22,586 nt of DNA from JAZFYD01 sp036443405 (lineage in GTDB: Bacteria > Planctomycetota > PLA2), in the NCBI GenBank assembly GCA_036443405.1, contig JAZFYD010000018.1:1-22586 (forward strand), written 5' to 3'. Of this stretch, positions 1 to 7,382 are shown in pieces (position 1 is the first letter of the stretch; each line of letters starts with the position of its first letter). The translations under genes and the position numbers were made by a program. The notes under the pieces are model-generated. The model saw only the letters and a list, made by a program, of their open reading frames with translations, was not told the origin of the DNA and did not search any database.

Positions 1-603
1 AGCCTCGACGGAAAGATCGCGACGCGCACCGGCCACTCGAACTGGATCACCGGCCCGGCCGCGCGCGACTGGGCGCACAAAAATCTGCGGGCGCGGGTGG
101 ATGCGATCCTCGTGGGCGCCAACACCGTGCGTTCCGACGATCCCGCTCTGACCAACCGCTCCGGCACCGGCGGCGAGTTGCTGCGCGTCGTGGTCGTCGG
201 CGAGGGCGCGCTGCCCAAGAAGGCGCAACTGTTGCGAGACGGCGGACCGACGCTTGTCGCGCTCCCGCGCGAGCGGCGCGTTCCGGGCACGGCGGAGACG
301 CTGGTCTGCGGAAGTCGTGACGCCCGCAGCGTGAGCCTGCCGCGTTTGATGCGCCACCTCCACGATCGCGGCGTGCGCCGGCTGCTGGTCGAAGGCGGCG
401 GGCAGATCCTCGGTGCGTTTTTCGATCGCAAGCTCGTCGATCAGGTCGCCGTGTTCACCGCGCCGGTCGTGATCGGCGGCGAGGAAGCCAGACTCGCGGT
501 CGCCGGCCGCGGCCTTGCGCGCGTGCCCCAGGTACCGCAGATGCGTCACACGAAGACGCGACGTCTGGGCCCCGACACGCTCACTGAGGGTCTATTGGCT
601 TAG
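1..603 (+). CDS. ribD: Riboflavin biosynthesis protein RibD, reductase domain (5'-truncated by window)
   Basis: The frame is open from base 1, so the start and any N-terminal deaminase domain lie outside the window. The first visible residues are SLDGKIATRTG, followed by SNWITG and DAILVGANTVRSDDPALTNR, the signature of the RibD C-terminal (DHFR-like) fold. Near the end are LLVEGGGQILGAFFDRKLVD and APVVIGG, also typical. This domain uses NADPH to reduce 5-amino-6-(5-phosphoribosylamino)uracil to its ribitylamino form in cytoplasmic riboflavin synthesis. Whether the gene encodes the bifunctional deaminase-reductase cannot be told from this piece, although the segment begins where the reductase half of a bifunctional RibD would. 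Its last 23 nt overlap the 3' end of the convergent minus-strand gene. Confidence 0.93.
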   Translation, partial: SLDGKIATRTGHSNWITGPAARDWAHKNLRARVDAILVGANTVRSDDPALTNRSGTGGELLRVVVVGEGALPKKAQLLRDGGPTLVALPRERRVPGTAETLVCGSRDARSVSLPRLMRHLHDRGVRRLLVEGGGQILGAFFDRKLVDQVAVFTAPVVIGGEEARLAVAGRGLARVPQVPQMRHTKTRRLGPDTLTEGLLA

Positions 604-1984
604 GCCGCACGCCGAGCACGATCGCGCCGGTGGTCTTGTGGATCGCGTAGACGCGGTCGCTGCCGGCCAGCATCAGCAAGTATTCGCCGCGCGAGGCGAT
701 TTGCACCGGTTCGTTGTTGTAGATCGCGATCGGCTTCTGGATCGGCACGTCATTCAGGATCTTCCCTTCGACACTGAGCTTGGAGAAGAAGCTGACTCCT
801 CGATGCCGGCCGTGGTGGGTGGCGTACATCGCGTCCTCCTGCCCGTCGTAGGTCAGCGAGCTGTAGTCGCGGTTCTCCAGCGACGCGATCGTCTTCCACG
901 CACCGTTGTTCGGGTCGTACGAGCGTAGTTTGCCTTCGCCGCCGCGGGTGATGATCAGGACGCGCTTGCGTTTGGTGTCGAACGCGATGCCGCAGGGCCA
1001 GCTCAATCCGGGCGTGCCGATCGGCGGTTTGAGTTCTGTCGCCTTCTTCTCGTGTTTGGCGAACGTGACGAGCGCGTGGCCGCGTAGCGCGTAGAACCGG
1101 TTGTGTTGCGCGTCGAACGTCACGTGCGCGGAGGTCGGGATTGCGAGCAACGACGCAGGGTTCGGACCGCGAACGCCAAATCGCGCCCAGAACTCACGTC
1201 GCGGATCTTGTTCCCGGTGAACGGCATGAAACTCGAGGTTGCCGAGCTTCTGAAGCCAGTTCTCGCGATCGCGTCTCAGTACGTCGTGTTCAAGGCGATC
1301 AAGCCAGAGCCGAAGGTACTCCGATCGCCAGATCATGTCCGTCGGACCGACCGTCAGCACGCCGTTTCGAGGGCGGTAGGCGCCGATAAACGTGCGTATA
1401 GGAAGGTCGGTGAGCTTCACGAGTTTCATGCCGGCGTCCACGAACCGCTCGTCCCGAAGGGTATAGACATAAAATCGATCCGGAGAGCGTTTTCCGTCGT
1501 ACGTGTGGTACTCGATCGGAACCTGATCGACGCCGACGACCTTTTGCTCGTGGTATCCGCCGACGACGATGCGTTTGAGTTTGACTCCCGGCGCCGCTTG
1601 CACAGTCCAAAGCACGGAGTCGTAGGCGGAGAGCGCCAGGACGATCGGCGCGGCTGTGTGTGTGACGATGACCTTGATCTTGGCGTCTTTGCCGGTGTAG
1701 CAGCCCACGTAGTGCAGTTCCGTGCCCATGTCGTTGGGCGGAACGAACTTGTTCTGCCAACGGGTCGAGAGCCACTCCAGCCGCTTGGCGAAGGCGTCCG
1801 CGTCCTGCACGCGACCGGCGGCGCGATGGGCCTCGATGGCCTTGCGCAGTTTCGGGATTTTCTCTTCGAACTGCTTCACCGCAGGTCGAAGGTCCTCGAT
1901 CACGTAATCGTGTGCCTCGACCTCGTCGGCGACCGCGCCGCGCACCACGACGAACACGAACAGGCAGGAGGCGAGCCTCGCCAT
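581..1984 (-). CDS. Exported protein with C-terminal propeller-like repeats, function unknown
   Basis: The product has 467 aa. A longer frame reaches 2077, but I chose the ATG at 1984 because it begins a clear Sec signal peptide (MARLASCLFVFVVVRGAVA, cleavage before DEV). It also overlaps the stop of the upstream cupin gene by one base (TGATG), which suggests translational coupling. Residues about 25-75 are charged and helical. Residues about 90-190 form a beta-rich region containing VGCYTG, VLALSAYDSVLW and IVVGGYHEQKVVG. From about 300, repeated strand units such as TFDAQHNRFYALRG, IAFDTKRKRVLIITRGG and TYDGQEDAMYATHHG resemble YncE/NHL-type beta-propeller blades. It probably acts in the periplasm or at the cell surface. 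No catalytic motif was recognised. The middle region resembles a domain I associate with planctomycete exported proteins, but that is recollection only. Confidence 0.8.
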   Translation of the reverse strand: MARLASCLFVFVVVRGAVADEVEAHDYVIEDLRPAVKQFEEKIPKLRKAIEAHRAAGRVQDADAFAKRLEWLSTRWQNKFVPPNDMGTELHYVGCYTGKDAKIKVIVTHTAAPIVLALSAYDSVLWTVQAAPGVKLKRIVVGGYHEQKVVGVDQVPIEYHTYDGKRSPDRFYVYTLRDERFVDAGMKLVKLTDLPIRTFIGAYRPRNGVLTVGPTDMIWRSEYLRLWLDRLEHDVLRRDRENWLQKLGNLEFHAVHREQDPRREFWARFGVRGPNPASLLAIPTSAHVTFDAQHNRFYALRGHALVTFAKHEKKATELKPPIGTPGLSWPCGIAFDTKRKRVLIITRGGEGKLRSYDPNNGAWKTIASLENRDYSSLTYDGQEDAMYATHHGRHRGVSFFSKLSVEGKILNDVPIQKPIAIYNNEPVQIASRGEYLLMLAGSDRVYAIHKTTGAIVLGVRPKPIDPQ

Positions 1985-2352
1985 CAGATCCGCTCCAACT
2001 CCTCGGGGGCTCGCGTGAACTCGCCGCCGGATTGCCCGGTGTTGACCGTCGTGTCCGGTTCGAACAACACAACCCACGCTTCCTGCTCGGCGACGGGCCG
2101 ATGCTCGACGCCGCGCGGAACGACGCAGAACTCGCCCTCGCCGATCTCGACGGGGCCGTCGCGAAAGTCGATGCGGATCGAGCCCTTCACCACCCAGAAG
2201 AGCTCGTCTTCGTTTTCGTGGTGGTGCCAGACGTACTCGCCCTTGAACTTCACGACCTTGACGAACTGGTCATTCAACGCCGCGACAACCTTGGGGACGT
2301 AGGTTTCGTCGAAGCTGGCGAATTTTTCCGCGAGGTTGACCTTGTCGACCAT
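1984..2352 (-). CDS. Small single-domain cupin protein
   Basis: This 122-aa protein is one cupin barrel. Motif 1 is visible as G38-X4-H43-X-H45-X4-E50-X6-G57, and motif 2 as GEFCVVPRGVEH (G-X5-P-X-G-X2-H84), supplying the usual three-His/one-Glu metal site. Small stand-alone cupins of this type include sugar isomerase-like, dioxygenase-like and sensor proteins, so the substrate cannot be named. The absence of a signal peptide implies a cytoplasmic location. The ATG at 2352 is preceded by a purine-rich ribosome-binding site (AGAGAGGG about 6 nt upstream). The stop overlaps the start of the downstream exported propeller gene, and the rhomboid gene ends 42 nt upstream, so the three genes are probably co-transcribed. 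Confidence 0.85.
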   Translation of the reverse strand: MVDKVNLAEKFASFDETYVPKVVAALNDQFVKVVKFKGEYVWHHHENEDELFWVVKGSIRIDFRDGPVEIGEGEFCVVPRGVEHRPVAEQEAWVVLFEPDTTVNTGQSGGEFTRAPEELERI

Positions 2353-2394
2353 GGCAGCCCTCTCTTGGGAGCCAGTCTAGTGGATGGATGCGTT

Positions 2395-3345
2395 CTAGAG
2401 GTCGCGCCAGGCGGTGAAGGTCCGAACGCCTGCGCCTCCGAGCACGAATCCTCCAAGGACTCGCCACGCCGCGCCGCCTTCCGTTTCAACCTGCGTGAGG
2501 TCCATGAACCCGTTGAACAGAAGCACGAGTCCCGAGGCCACGAGCACGCCGCCCGCCAGGAGAAGCAGGTTGTGGAGGTATGAGCGGACGTGGTCCGTGG
2601 CCGTCGGGGGGAGATGCGTGCTCGGGCGGTCCGGCGCCTCGCCCAGATCGAGGTATGCCGCGTTCTCCGTCCGCCGTATCGAGAGCCAGTCCTCGCCGTC
2701 GCAATCGACAAGCCCCTTGCGCAGCATCCACCATCCCGCGGCGCCCCCGACGACGGCGCCGAGGAGATGCAAAAGTTGGCTCGAGGGCATGATCCCGAGA
2801 AAGAAGGAATCGAGAACCGACCAACCGATGTACCAACTCCCGATGTGCTGAGTCTGAAACTCGTGCGACTGGACCCACGGCAGATAGATCAGCTGGGTTC
2901 GGACGCGCTGCCGGGGCGCCCAGAGGAACGCGACGGCGATCAACGCGAAGACGAGTCCGGAGGCGCCGTAGGACCCGGACCTGGCGCCCGCGAACAGCAC
3001 GTTTTCGATCAAACCCTGCGTGGCGATCAGCGCGAGGCTGAGCAGCAGGAACCGACCTGTGCCAGCGCGCGCCTCGACGATGCGGCCGAACGTGAGCAGG
3101 AACAGCATGTTGATCGCGAGGTGCGCCAGGTTCGCGTGCAGGAACGCGCTCGTGATCCAGGTCCACGGCTTGAATTCGTCATATCGCAGGATCAGACTGT
3201 CGGCGCCGCCGAGAACCCCATCGAAGATGCCAAAAAACGGCTGCACGCACCGCGCGAGAATCGCGACTGCCAGGTTGGCAACGGCGAGTCCGGCGGTTCC
3301 CCAAGCCGGGTGGGTTTCCCCATCCACATCCCACGGAAAGAACAT
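2395..3345 (-). CDS. Rhomboid family intramembrane serine protease
   Basis: This 316-aa polytopic membrane protein has the complete rhomboid signature: HANLAHLAINMLFLLTFG (His75 and Asn79 region, oxyanion site), YGASG with the nucleophile Ser129, and HLLGAVVGG with catalytic His193. It would cleave transmembrane substrates within the bilayer. After the six-helix core there is a soluble stretch (about 211-245, containing DCDGEDWLSIRRTENAAYLDLGEAP) and then two further hydrophobic segments (about 252-272 and 292-305), giving a non-minimal topology. The start at 3345 gives a sensible N-terminus before the first membrane helix, but the ribosome-binding site is weak. It sits 52 nt downstream of the TPR-like gene and 42 nt upstream of the cupin gene, in the same orientation. 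Confidence 0.9.
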   Translation of the reverse strand: MFFPWDVDGETHPAWGTAGLAVANLAVAILARCVQPFFGIFDGVLGGADSLILRYDEFKPWTWITSAFLHANLAHLAINMLFLLTFGRIVEARAGTGRFLLLSLALIATQGLIENVLFAGARSGSYGASGLVFALIAVAFLWAPRQRVRTQLIYLPWVQSHEFQTQHIGSWYIGWSVLDSFFLGIMPSSQLLHLLGAVVGGAAGWWMLRKGLVDCDGEDWLSIRRTENAAYLDLGEAPDRPSTHLPPTATDHVRSYLHNLLLLAGGVLVASGLVLLFNGFMDLTQVETEGGAAWRVLGGFVLGGAGVRTFTAWRDL

Positions 3346-3397
3346 CGCGCGATCTTACGCGTAGCCGTGGGTTGGATTCTGCGAATCCGGATTTGAG

Positions 3398-4471
3398 CTA
3401 CCCGCCTCTGACGCGGGGTTTCACGTTCGAGGTCGTGGAGACCTTGCGGGTCAGGCGGTTCTCTTTGATCTCGTCGCGGATCTCGAGCGCTTCCTCGTGG
3501 ATCGGGTCGTACCGCAGCACGCTGTGCACGTACTCCCATGCGCGCTTGTAGTTGCGATCCCGCATGTACGCCTTGGTCACGGCGAGATAGACGCCGATCA
3601 GCTTGTTGACGATCACGTCCTCGTCTTTTTGCAGCGCCTCGCGCGGCACGATCCGGAAGCGCTGTTTCTCGAGCTTCACGATCTCGCGCAGGTACTTCTG
3701 CGCCTGCTTGAGGTGCTTCTCCGCGCCGCGCGGTTTGAGATACGATTTCTTGACCCGGGAGATGACGCCCATCGATGCGGCCTTCTCGCCCGCCTTGATG
3801 AACTCGTCGGCGGCCGCCAGGGCCTTGTTCTTCTTCGCGAGGATCGACTCGATCTTCTTGCGCAGTTTTTTCGTCGCGGCGTCTTCCTCGATTGCTTGGC
3901 TCTCCTCCGCGCGCATCTTGGCGAGGGCTTCCAGCTTGGCGACCAGCACGGGCACGTGGGTCGCGTACGCCTTCGTCGTGTCGTGGTCCGGGTAGCGTTC
4001 TTTCAACCGCTTGATCGCGTCGAGACACGCGGCCGGTTCGTCGCCGCTCTTCAAGAGGGCTTCGATGTGGGCGCCCAGGAACGTCAGCTCCTCCTTCTCG
4101 ATTTCCTCGGACACCTTCTCGAACGTGTTCTCATCGAGCGCACCCAGAGCCAACGCGATCTCGACCTCCTCGAACGCTTCGGGGAACAGGTCGAGCGATC
4201 TGGCGAACGTGGCGAGCGCGAGCCTCGCGCTGCCGTCGTCGAACGGCGTGAGCGCCTTGCGCGCCATGAACGCCGAGGCCGGCGTCAGTTTGGCCCACGG
4301 GATCTTCTTCTCGGTGGCCTCCTTGCCGATCGTCAGCTCCGCCTCGTCAAACGAGGAGAGGGTCGCGATCAGGGACTTACCGTCCTTGAAATGGAGCTTT
4401 TTCTTCACACCCGCTTGGACGTGCGCGGCCAAAAGGGCAAGGGCGAGGAGAAGCAGAATCGGGCGGGGCAT
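3398..4471 (-). CDS. Secreted TPR-like repeat protein, function unknown
   Basis: The open frame extends to 5500, but that upstream part lies antisense to the M1-like gene. The ATG at 4471 starts a clean Sec signal peptide (MPRPILLLLALALLAAHVQA, cleavage before GVKKK), giving 357 aa. A short beta-rich segment follows (LHFKDGKSLIATLSS, KIPWAKLTP, residues 26-65). The rest is helical and highly charged, with TPR-like pairs at about 75-110 and near the C-terminus (AYMRDRNYKRAWEYVHSVL, YDPIHEEALEIRDEI). Residues about 170-215 could form a coiled coil. It is likely periplasmic and a protein-interaction scaffold. It heads the minus-strand block with the rhomboid, cupin and propeller genes, and its start is 48 nt from the divergent M1-like gene. 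Confidence 0.78.
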   Translation of the reverse strand: MPRPILLLLALALLAAHVQAGVKKKLHFKDGKSLIATLSSFDEAELTIGKEATEKKIPWAKLTPASAFMARKALTPFDDGSARLALATFARSLDLFPEAFEEVEIALALGALDENTFEKVSEEIEKEELTFLGAHIEALLKSGDEPAACLDAIKRLKERYPDHDTTKAYATHVPVLVAKLEALAKMRAEESQAIEEDAATKKLRKKIESILAKKNKALAAADEFIKAGEKAASMGVISRVKKSYLKPRGAEKHLKQAQKYLREIVKLEKQRFRIVPREALQKDEDVIVNKLIGVYLAVTKAYMRDRNYKRAWEYVHSVLRYDPIHEEALEIRDEIKENRLTRKVSTTSNVKPRVRGG

Positions 4472-4519
4472 GGGGTGCGTTTCCAAGTATAACCAACGGC
4501 TCCGGGCCCGCCTTTTCGT
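4472..4519. promoter_or_regulatory. Divergent promoter region between TPR-like and M1-like genes
   Basis: This 48-nt gap must carry the 5' signals of both divergent genes. Around 4485-4493 it holds AGTATAAC, which reads as TATAAC on the plus strand and TATACT on the minus strand, both acceptable -10-like hexamers. No convincing -35 box was found at 16-18 nt for either direction, and neither gene has a good ribosome-binding site. The assignment rests mainly on gene layout. Confidence 0.3.
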
Positions 4520-6130
4520 ATGTTCCTCGCCGTTTTGTTGACCCTTCTCGGCAGTTGGCCGGTGGTCCACGCCAAGAACCTGCTGGAGCGCCTCCATACC
4601 TACGATGTGCTCCATTACGAGCTGGAAGTAGCGCAGGAGGCCGCCGGACTCCGCGTCCGGGGCGAGATCGAACTCCAGATCCGTCGGCAAGCACCGCTTC
4701 GCTTCCTCATCTCGCCGTCGATATCCGGTCTTCAGGCCCGCATTTCGGGCCGTCCCGCAACGGTGCGGTTGGGGGCCGGCGATTTGGCCCCGTTCGAAAA
4801 ACTGATCCGCGGCCTGGGACCCGCGGCCCGACACGCACCGACGCTGATGACGGTCACATCGGAAATCAAGAAGTCTGCCGGCCAACGCCTCACGCTCGAA
4901 GTGAGCTACCTGTGGACACCGCCCGAGAACGGGTTTGCGTACGCCGACGAACGCGGAGTGCAAACCCACCTGACGAGCTTCTGGTATCCGCTGATGGCGG
5001 ATGAGTTGTTCACCTCGACTCTGAAGATCAAGCCGCTGCGCGCCGGCGACACCGTGTTGGCGACCGGATCCCACACCGGCACGTCCGAGGACGGTTGGCA
5101 CACGTTCGGGGGGAAACAAAAACAACAACTGCTCGCCGTGTTCATCGGCGACGTCGAGCACCACGCCGGCAGCGTTCCCGTGTACGGCAAGACACAAAAG
5201 GGCCTGGTCGAGGACGTGGCCGCGGTGACGGCGTTGCTCGAGCGCTGGTTCGGTAGATCCGGTTCCGGATCGTTCGCGCTGGTGGTGGAGCCGCGATCCA
5301 GACCTGCCCCGTCGTTTTGCGCCGGTTCGTTCGTCGTCTTGCACCTGCCGCCTTCGTCGGCGCGTTGGGCGCCCGAGTTCCGTTTGTCCTTGCTGGCGCA
5401 CGAGTGCGCCCATCGTTGGTGGGGCCATCGTGTGCCGACGACCGTGGTCGGTGACGGCGGCACGTGGTTGCGCGAGGGGCTGGCCGAGTGGACGGCGCAT
5501 CGGATCGTGCGCGAGATGCTCGGTGAGGAGGAGGCGCGCCGCCTGACCGAGCGCATTCGGAAATTCTATTTTCGCAAGGCGGACCTACGTCGAACGGTGC
5601 GCGATCCAAATATCGTCTATGCCAACGAACCGTCGTTGATCGATGCGACCTACATCGACCCGCCGCGCTTGCCCTATTACAAGGGCGCGCTCGTGCACGC
5701 GTTTTTGGAGTGGCGGTTGGGCGACCGGAAGTTCCTCGAGGGGCTCCGCCGCTTTGCAGGTACGCGCGCCGGGCGGTTCTCGAACCCCGAGGACTTCTAC
5801 TTCGCGTTCGGCGCTTCCGACCGCGTCCTGGCGCAGGTGCGCTACTTCGCCGGCACCAACCGTCTGCCCGACTTGGTCTTGGAGGATGCCAAGATCGATG
5901 ACGGCCGCGCCGAGATCACCGTGTCTTGCCTGGATCCGACGTGGCCCGACGGCCCGGTTCTGTGCCGGTTCATCGGCGCGTCGGGTACGGTCGACACGAT
6001 CGCGACGTTGATAGACGGCAAGGCGCAAGTGAAGTGGAGTGGCGCCGGCCGCGTGCGCCGCATCGTCGTGGATCCCGACCGGATCTTGCTGGACCCGGAT
6101 CCGACCAACAACGTGTGGCCGCGCGAGTGA
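4520..6130 (+). CDS. Exported M1-like (gluzincin) metallopeptidase
   Basis: This 536-aa protein starts with a signal peptide (MFLAVLLTLLGSWPVVHA). Residues about 25-215 form an N-terminal beta domain like the M1 saddle (LHYELEVAQ, EIELQIRRQ, LTLEVSYLWTPPENG). The zinc site is HECAH at 294-298, with a third-ligand candidate Glu319 in LREGLAEW. A following PYYKGALVHAFLEW is like the M1 segment carrying the catalytic Tyr. Two features are unusual: 20 rather than 18 residues separate the second His from Glu319, and the G[AG]MEN exopeptidase motif is missing from the region before HExxH (FCAGSFVVLHLPP is found there). The family assignment is firm, but aminopeptidase activity is not. It converges on the TPR lipoprotein gene. 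Confidence 0.85.
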   Translation: MFLAVLLTLLGSWPVVHAKNLLERLHTYDVLHYELEVAQEAAGLRVRGEIELQIRRQAPLRFLISPSISGLQARISGRPATVRLGAGDLAPFEKLIRGLGPAARHAPTLMTVTSEIKKSAGQRLTLEVSYLWTPPENGFAYADERGVQTHLTSFWYPLMADELFTSTLKIKPLRAGDTVLATGSHTGTSEDGWHTFGGKQKQQLLAVFIGDVEHHAGSVPVYGKTQKGLVEDVAAVTALLERWFGRSGSGSFALVVEPRSRPAPSFCAGSFVVLHLPPSSARWAPEFRLSLLAHECAHRWWGHRVPTTVVGDGGTWLREGLAEWTAHRIVREMLGEEEARRLTERIRKFYFRKADLRRTVRDPNIVYANEPSLIDATYIDPPRLPYYKGALVHAFLEWRLGDRKFLEGLRRFAGTRAGRFSNPEDFYFAFGASDRVLAQVRYFAGTNRLPDLVLEDAKIDDGRAEITVSCLDPTWPDGPVLCRFIGASGTVDTIATLIDGKAQVKWSGAGRVRRIVVDPDRILLDPDPTNNVWPRE

Positions 6131-6136
6131 GCGACT

Positions 6137-6160
6137 GCAAGAGCGGCGTTCCGCCTTTGC
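6137..6160. terminator. Hairpin between convergent genes, possible bidirectional terminator
   Basis: GCAAGAGCGG (6137-6146) pairs with CCGCCTTTGC (6151-6160) across a CGTT loop. The stem is 10 bp with one mismatch and one G-T wobble. It lies in the 36-nt gap between the stop of the M1-like gene (6130) and the stop of the convergent lipoprotein gene (6167). The downstream T-run is poor on both sides, so intrinsic termination is only plausible. Confidence 0.4.
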
Positions 6161-6166
6161 TTGCGC

Positions 6167-7246
6167 CTAGCCCGCCGAACCCTGCTCGGCCAGCTTCTTC
6201 TTGTACTCGTTGATCAGGCGCTGCACGTTGACGAGATCGTCCGTCTTGCGTGTCAGGTCCTGGGTCTTCCGAAATGCGCGCAGATCGGTGAGCGCGTTCG
6301 GGTACTGCTCGAGCTTGCCGTAGGCGCGGCCGCGCACAAGAAGCATGCGGTCCTCGGTGGGATCGAGATTCATGATCTTGACGCACTCGCCGATGATCTG
6401 AATGAGCTTTCGTTGCGCGAGGGGGCCGCCCTCGACATCGGTGAGGCTCTGCTTGTAAAACGTCTCGATGAGCACCTTGCGGGCCGCGACCTCCTTTTGG
6501 ATCGTGCCGAGCACCTTCGTGTCGTAGATCTTCGAGAACTCCCGCGCCGCGAGCGTCTCTTTTTCGTTCCTGTAGGCGTCCGAGGCCATCAGCTGTTCCT
6601 GGCGCTGCGACCAGAAGCGACGCGCGAGGCTGGCGATCTTGGCGTACTCCTCGATGGCCGCGATCGCGCGCACGTAGTCGTCTTCGCCCAGGATGATCTC
6701 GCAGTGCGCGATGCCGATGTACGCGTGGGGTTTGAGCGACGAGATGCGGTCGTCGCGCTCCAGCACGATCTCGTAGTTCTTGATGGAATCGCGGGCGTAT
6801 CCCCGGGCGGCGCCTTCGTCCTGCTTGGCCTTGCTGAGGCGGCCCTCCCCCGCATACCGCGAGGCGCGCCGGTCGAAGTGGGTTGCGAGGCCGCGGTAGG
6901 CGAACGCGAGGCCGTAGACCCGCTTGGTCTCCTGGACGGGGCTCTTGAGCGTGCCCAGCTTCAGAAATTCCGCCTCAGCCCTGCGCAGGTTGTGAACCCG
7001 GTCGGTCATCGCGTAGCTGTAGGCGAGGCCGAGGCGCGTCGAGACGTGGTCCGGACGGAATTTCAGCGCCTTTAGGTACTGCGTGATCGCCCGGTCGAAA
7101 TGGCCCCCGTCGTAATACTGCGCGGCGCGCTCGCGCGCGGCGGCGAAGCTGTTGATCTCCTGGTCCTCGACGGACGTGCGGTCGCCGAAGTATCCGTGGC
7201 ACGCCGCGAACAGAAGCAAGGAAAGACAAAGGGTCCTCTGCAACAT
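6167..7246 (-). CDS. TPR lipoprotein, function unknown
   Basis: The product has 359 aa from the ATG at 7246. An in-frame GTG at 7273 would add nine residues, but the ATG puts the lipobox LFAAC (lipidated Cys16) at the normal distance. Residues about 25-90 include a TPR pair (AQYYDGGHFDRAITQYLKAL, with FRPDHVSTRLGLAYSY). Other TPR-like helices lie at about 155-210 and near 315-335 (LVRGRAYGKLEQYPNALTDL). The rest is helical and charged. It should be anchored in the cell envelope by its lipid and act as an adaptor, perhaps outer-membrane associated. No enzymatic motif was seen. Neither start has a strong ribosome-binding site. The next gene upstream in the same orientation, rqcH, ends 136 nt away, so joint transcription is uncertain. 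Confidence 0.8.
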   Translation of the reverse strand: MLQRTLCLSLLLFAACHGYFGDRTSVEDQEINSFAAARERAAQYYDGGHFDRAITQYLKALKFRPDHVSTRLGLAYSYAMTDRVHNLRRAEAEFLKLGTLKSPVQETKRVYGLAFAYRGLATHFDRRASRYAGEGRLSKAKQDEGAARGYARDSIKNYEIVLERDDRISSLKPHAYIGIAHCEIILGEDDYVRAIAAIEEYAKIASLARRFWSQRQEQLMASDAYRNEKETLAAREFSKIYDTKVLGTIQKEVAARKVLIETFYKQSLTDVEGGPLAQRKLIQIIGECVKIMNLDPTEDRMLLVRGRAYGKLEQYPNALTDLRAFRKTQDLTRKTDDLVNVQRLINEYKKKLAEQGSAG

Positions 7247-7307
7247 CCGGTCAGGCTCACACGGAGTTGTCACGGGTGCGTCATTTCTTTGAAGGACCCA
7301 ATGAGTG

Positions 7308-7376
7308 GCGCGAAAGGCGAAGGTCCAGGCAGAGGGATGCAGGCCGAGTCACAGGCCAAGGCTAGGGCGGAGGGTC
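7308..7376 (+). repeat. Degenerate third copy of the GGCAAGGG-type interspersed repeat
   Basis: Between the lipoprotein start and the rqcH stop lies a G-rich stretch whose order of blocks (GAAAGGCGAAGG, CCAGG, TGCA, CAGGCCAAGG, GGGCGGAGGG) can be aligned by eye with the right half of the copy at 11321-11400 (GAAGGGCGAAGGG, TCAGG, TGCA, CAGGGCAAGG). The match is gapped and decayed. I see no preserved inverted-repeat partner here. Confidence 0.35.
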
Positions 7377-7382
7377 TGCCAC

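Noticed and set aside
1103..2302. Long plus-strand open frame opposite the propeller and cupin genes
   Set aside because: Its composition is an Arg/Asp/His-rich shadow of the minus-strand codons. The minus strand has a signal peptide, cupin motifs and a TGATG coupling, so this is antisense noise of GC-rich DNA.
4472..5500. Extension of the TPR-like frame upstream to 5500
   Set aside because: This part is antisense to the M1-like catalytic domain, has no domain of its own, and a clean signal peptide begins at 4471.
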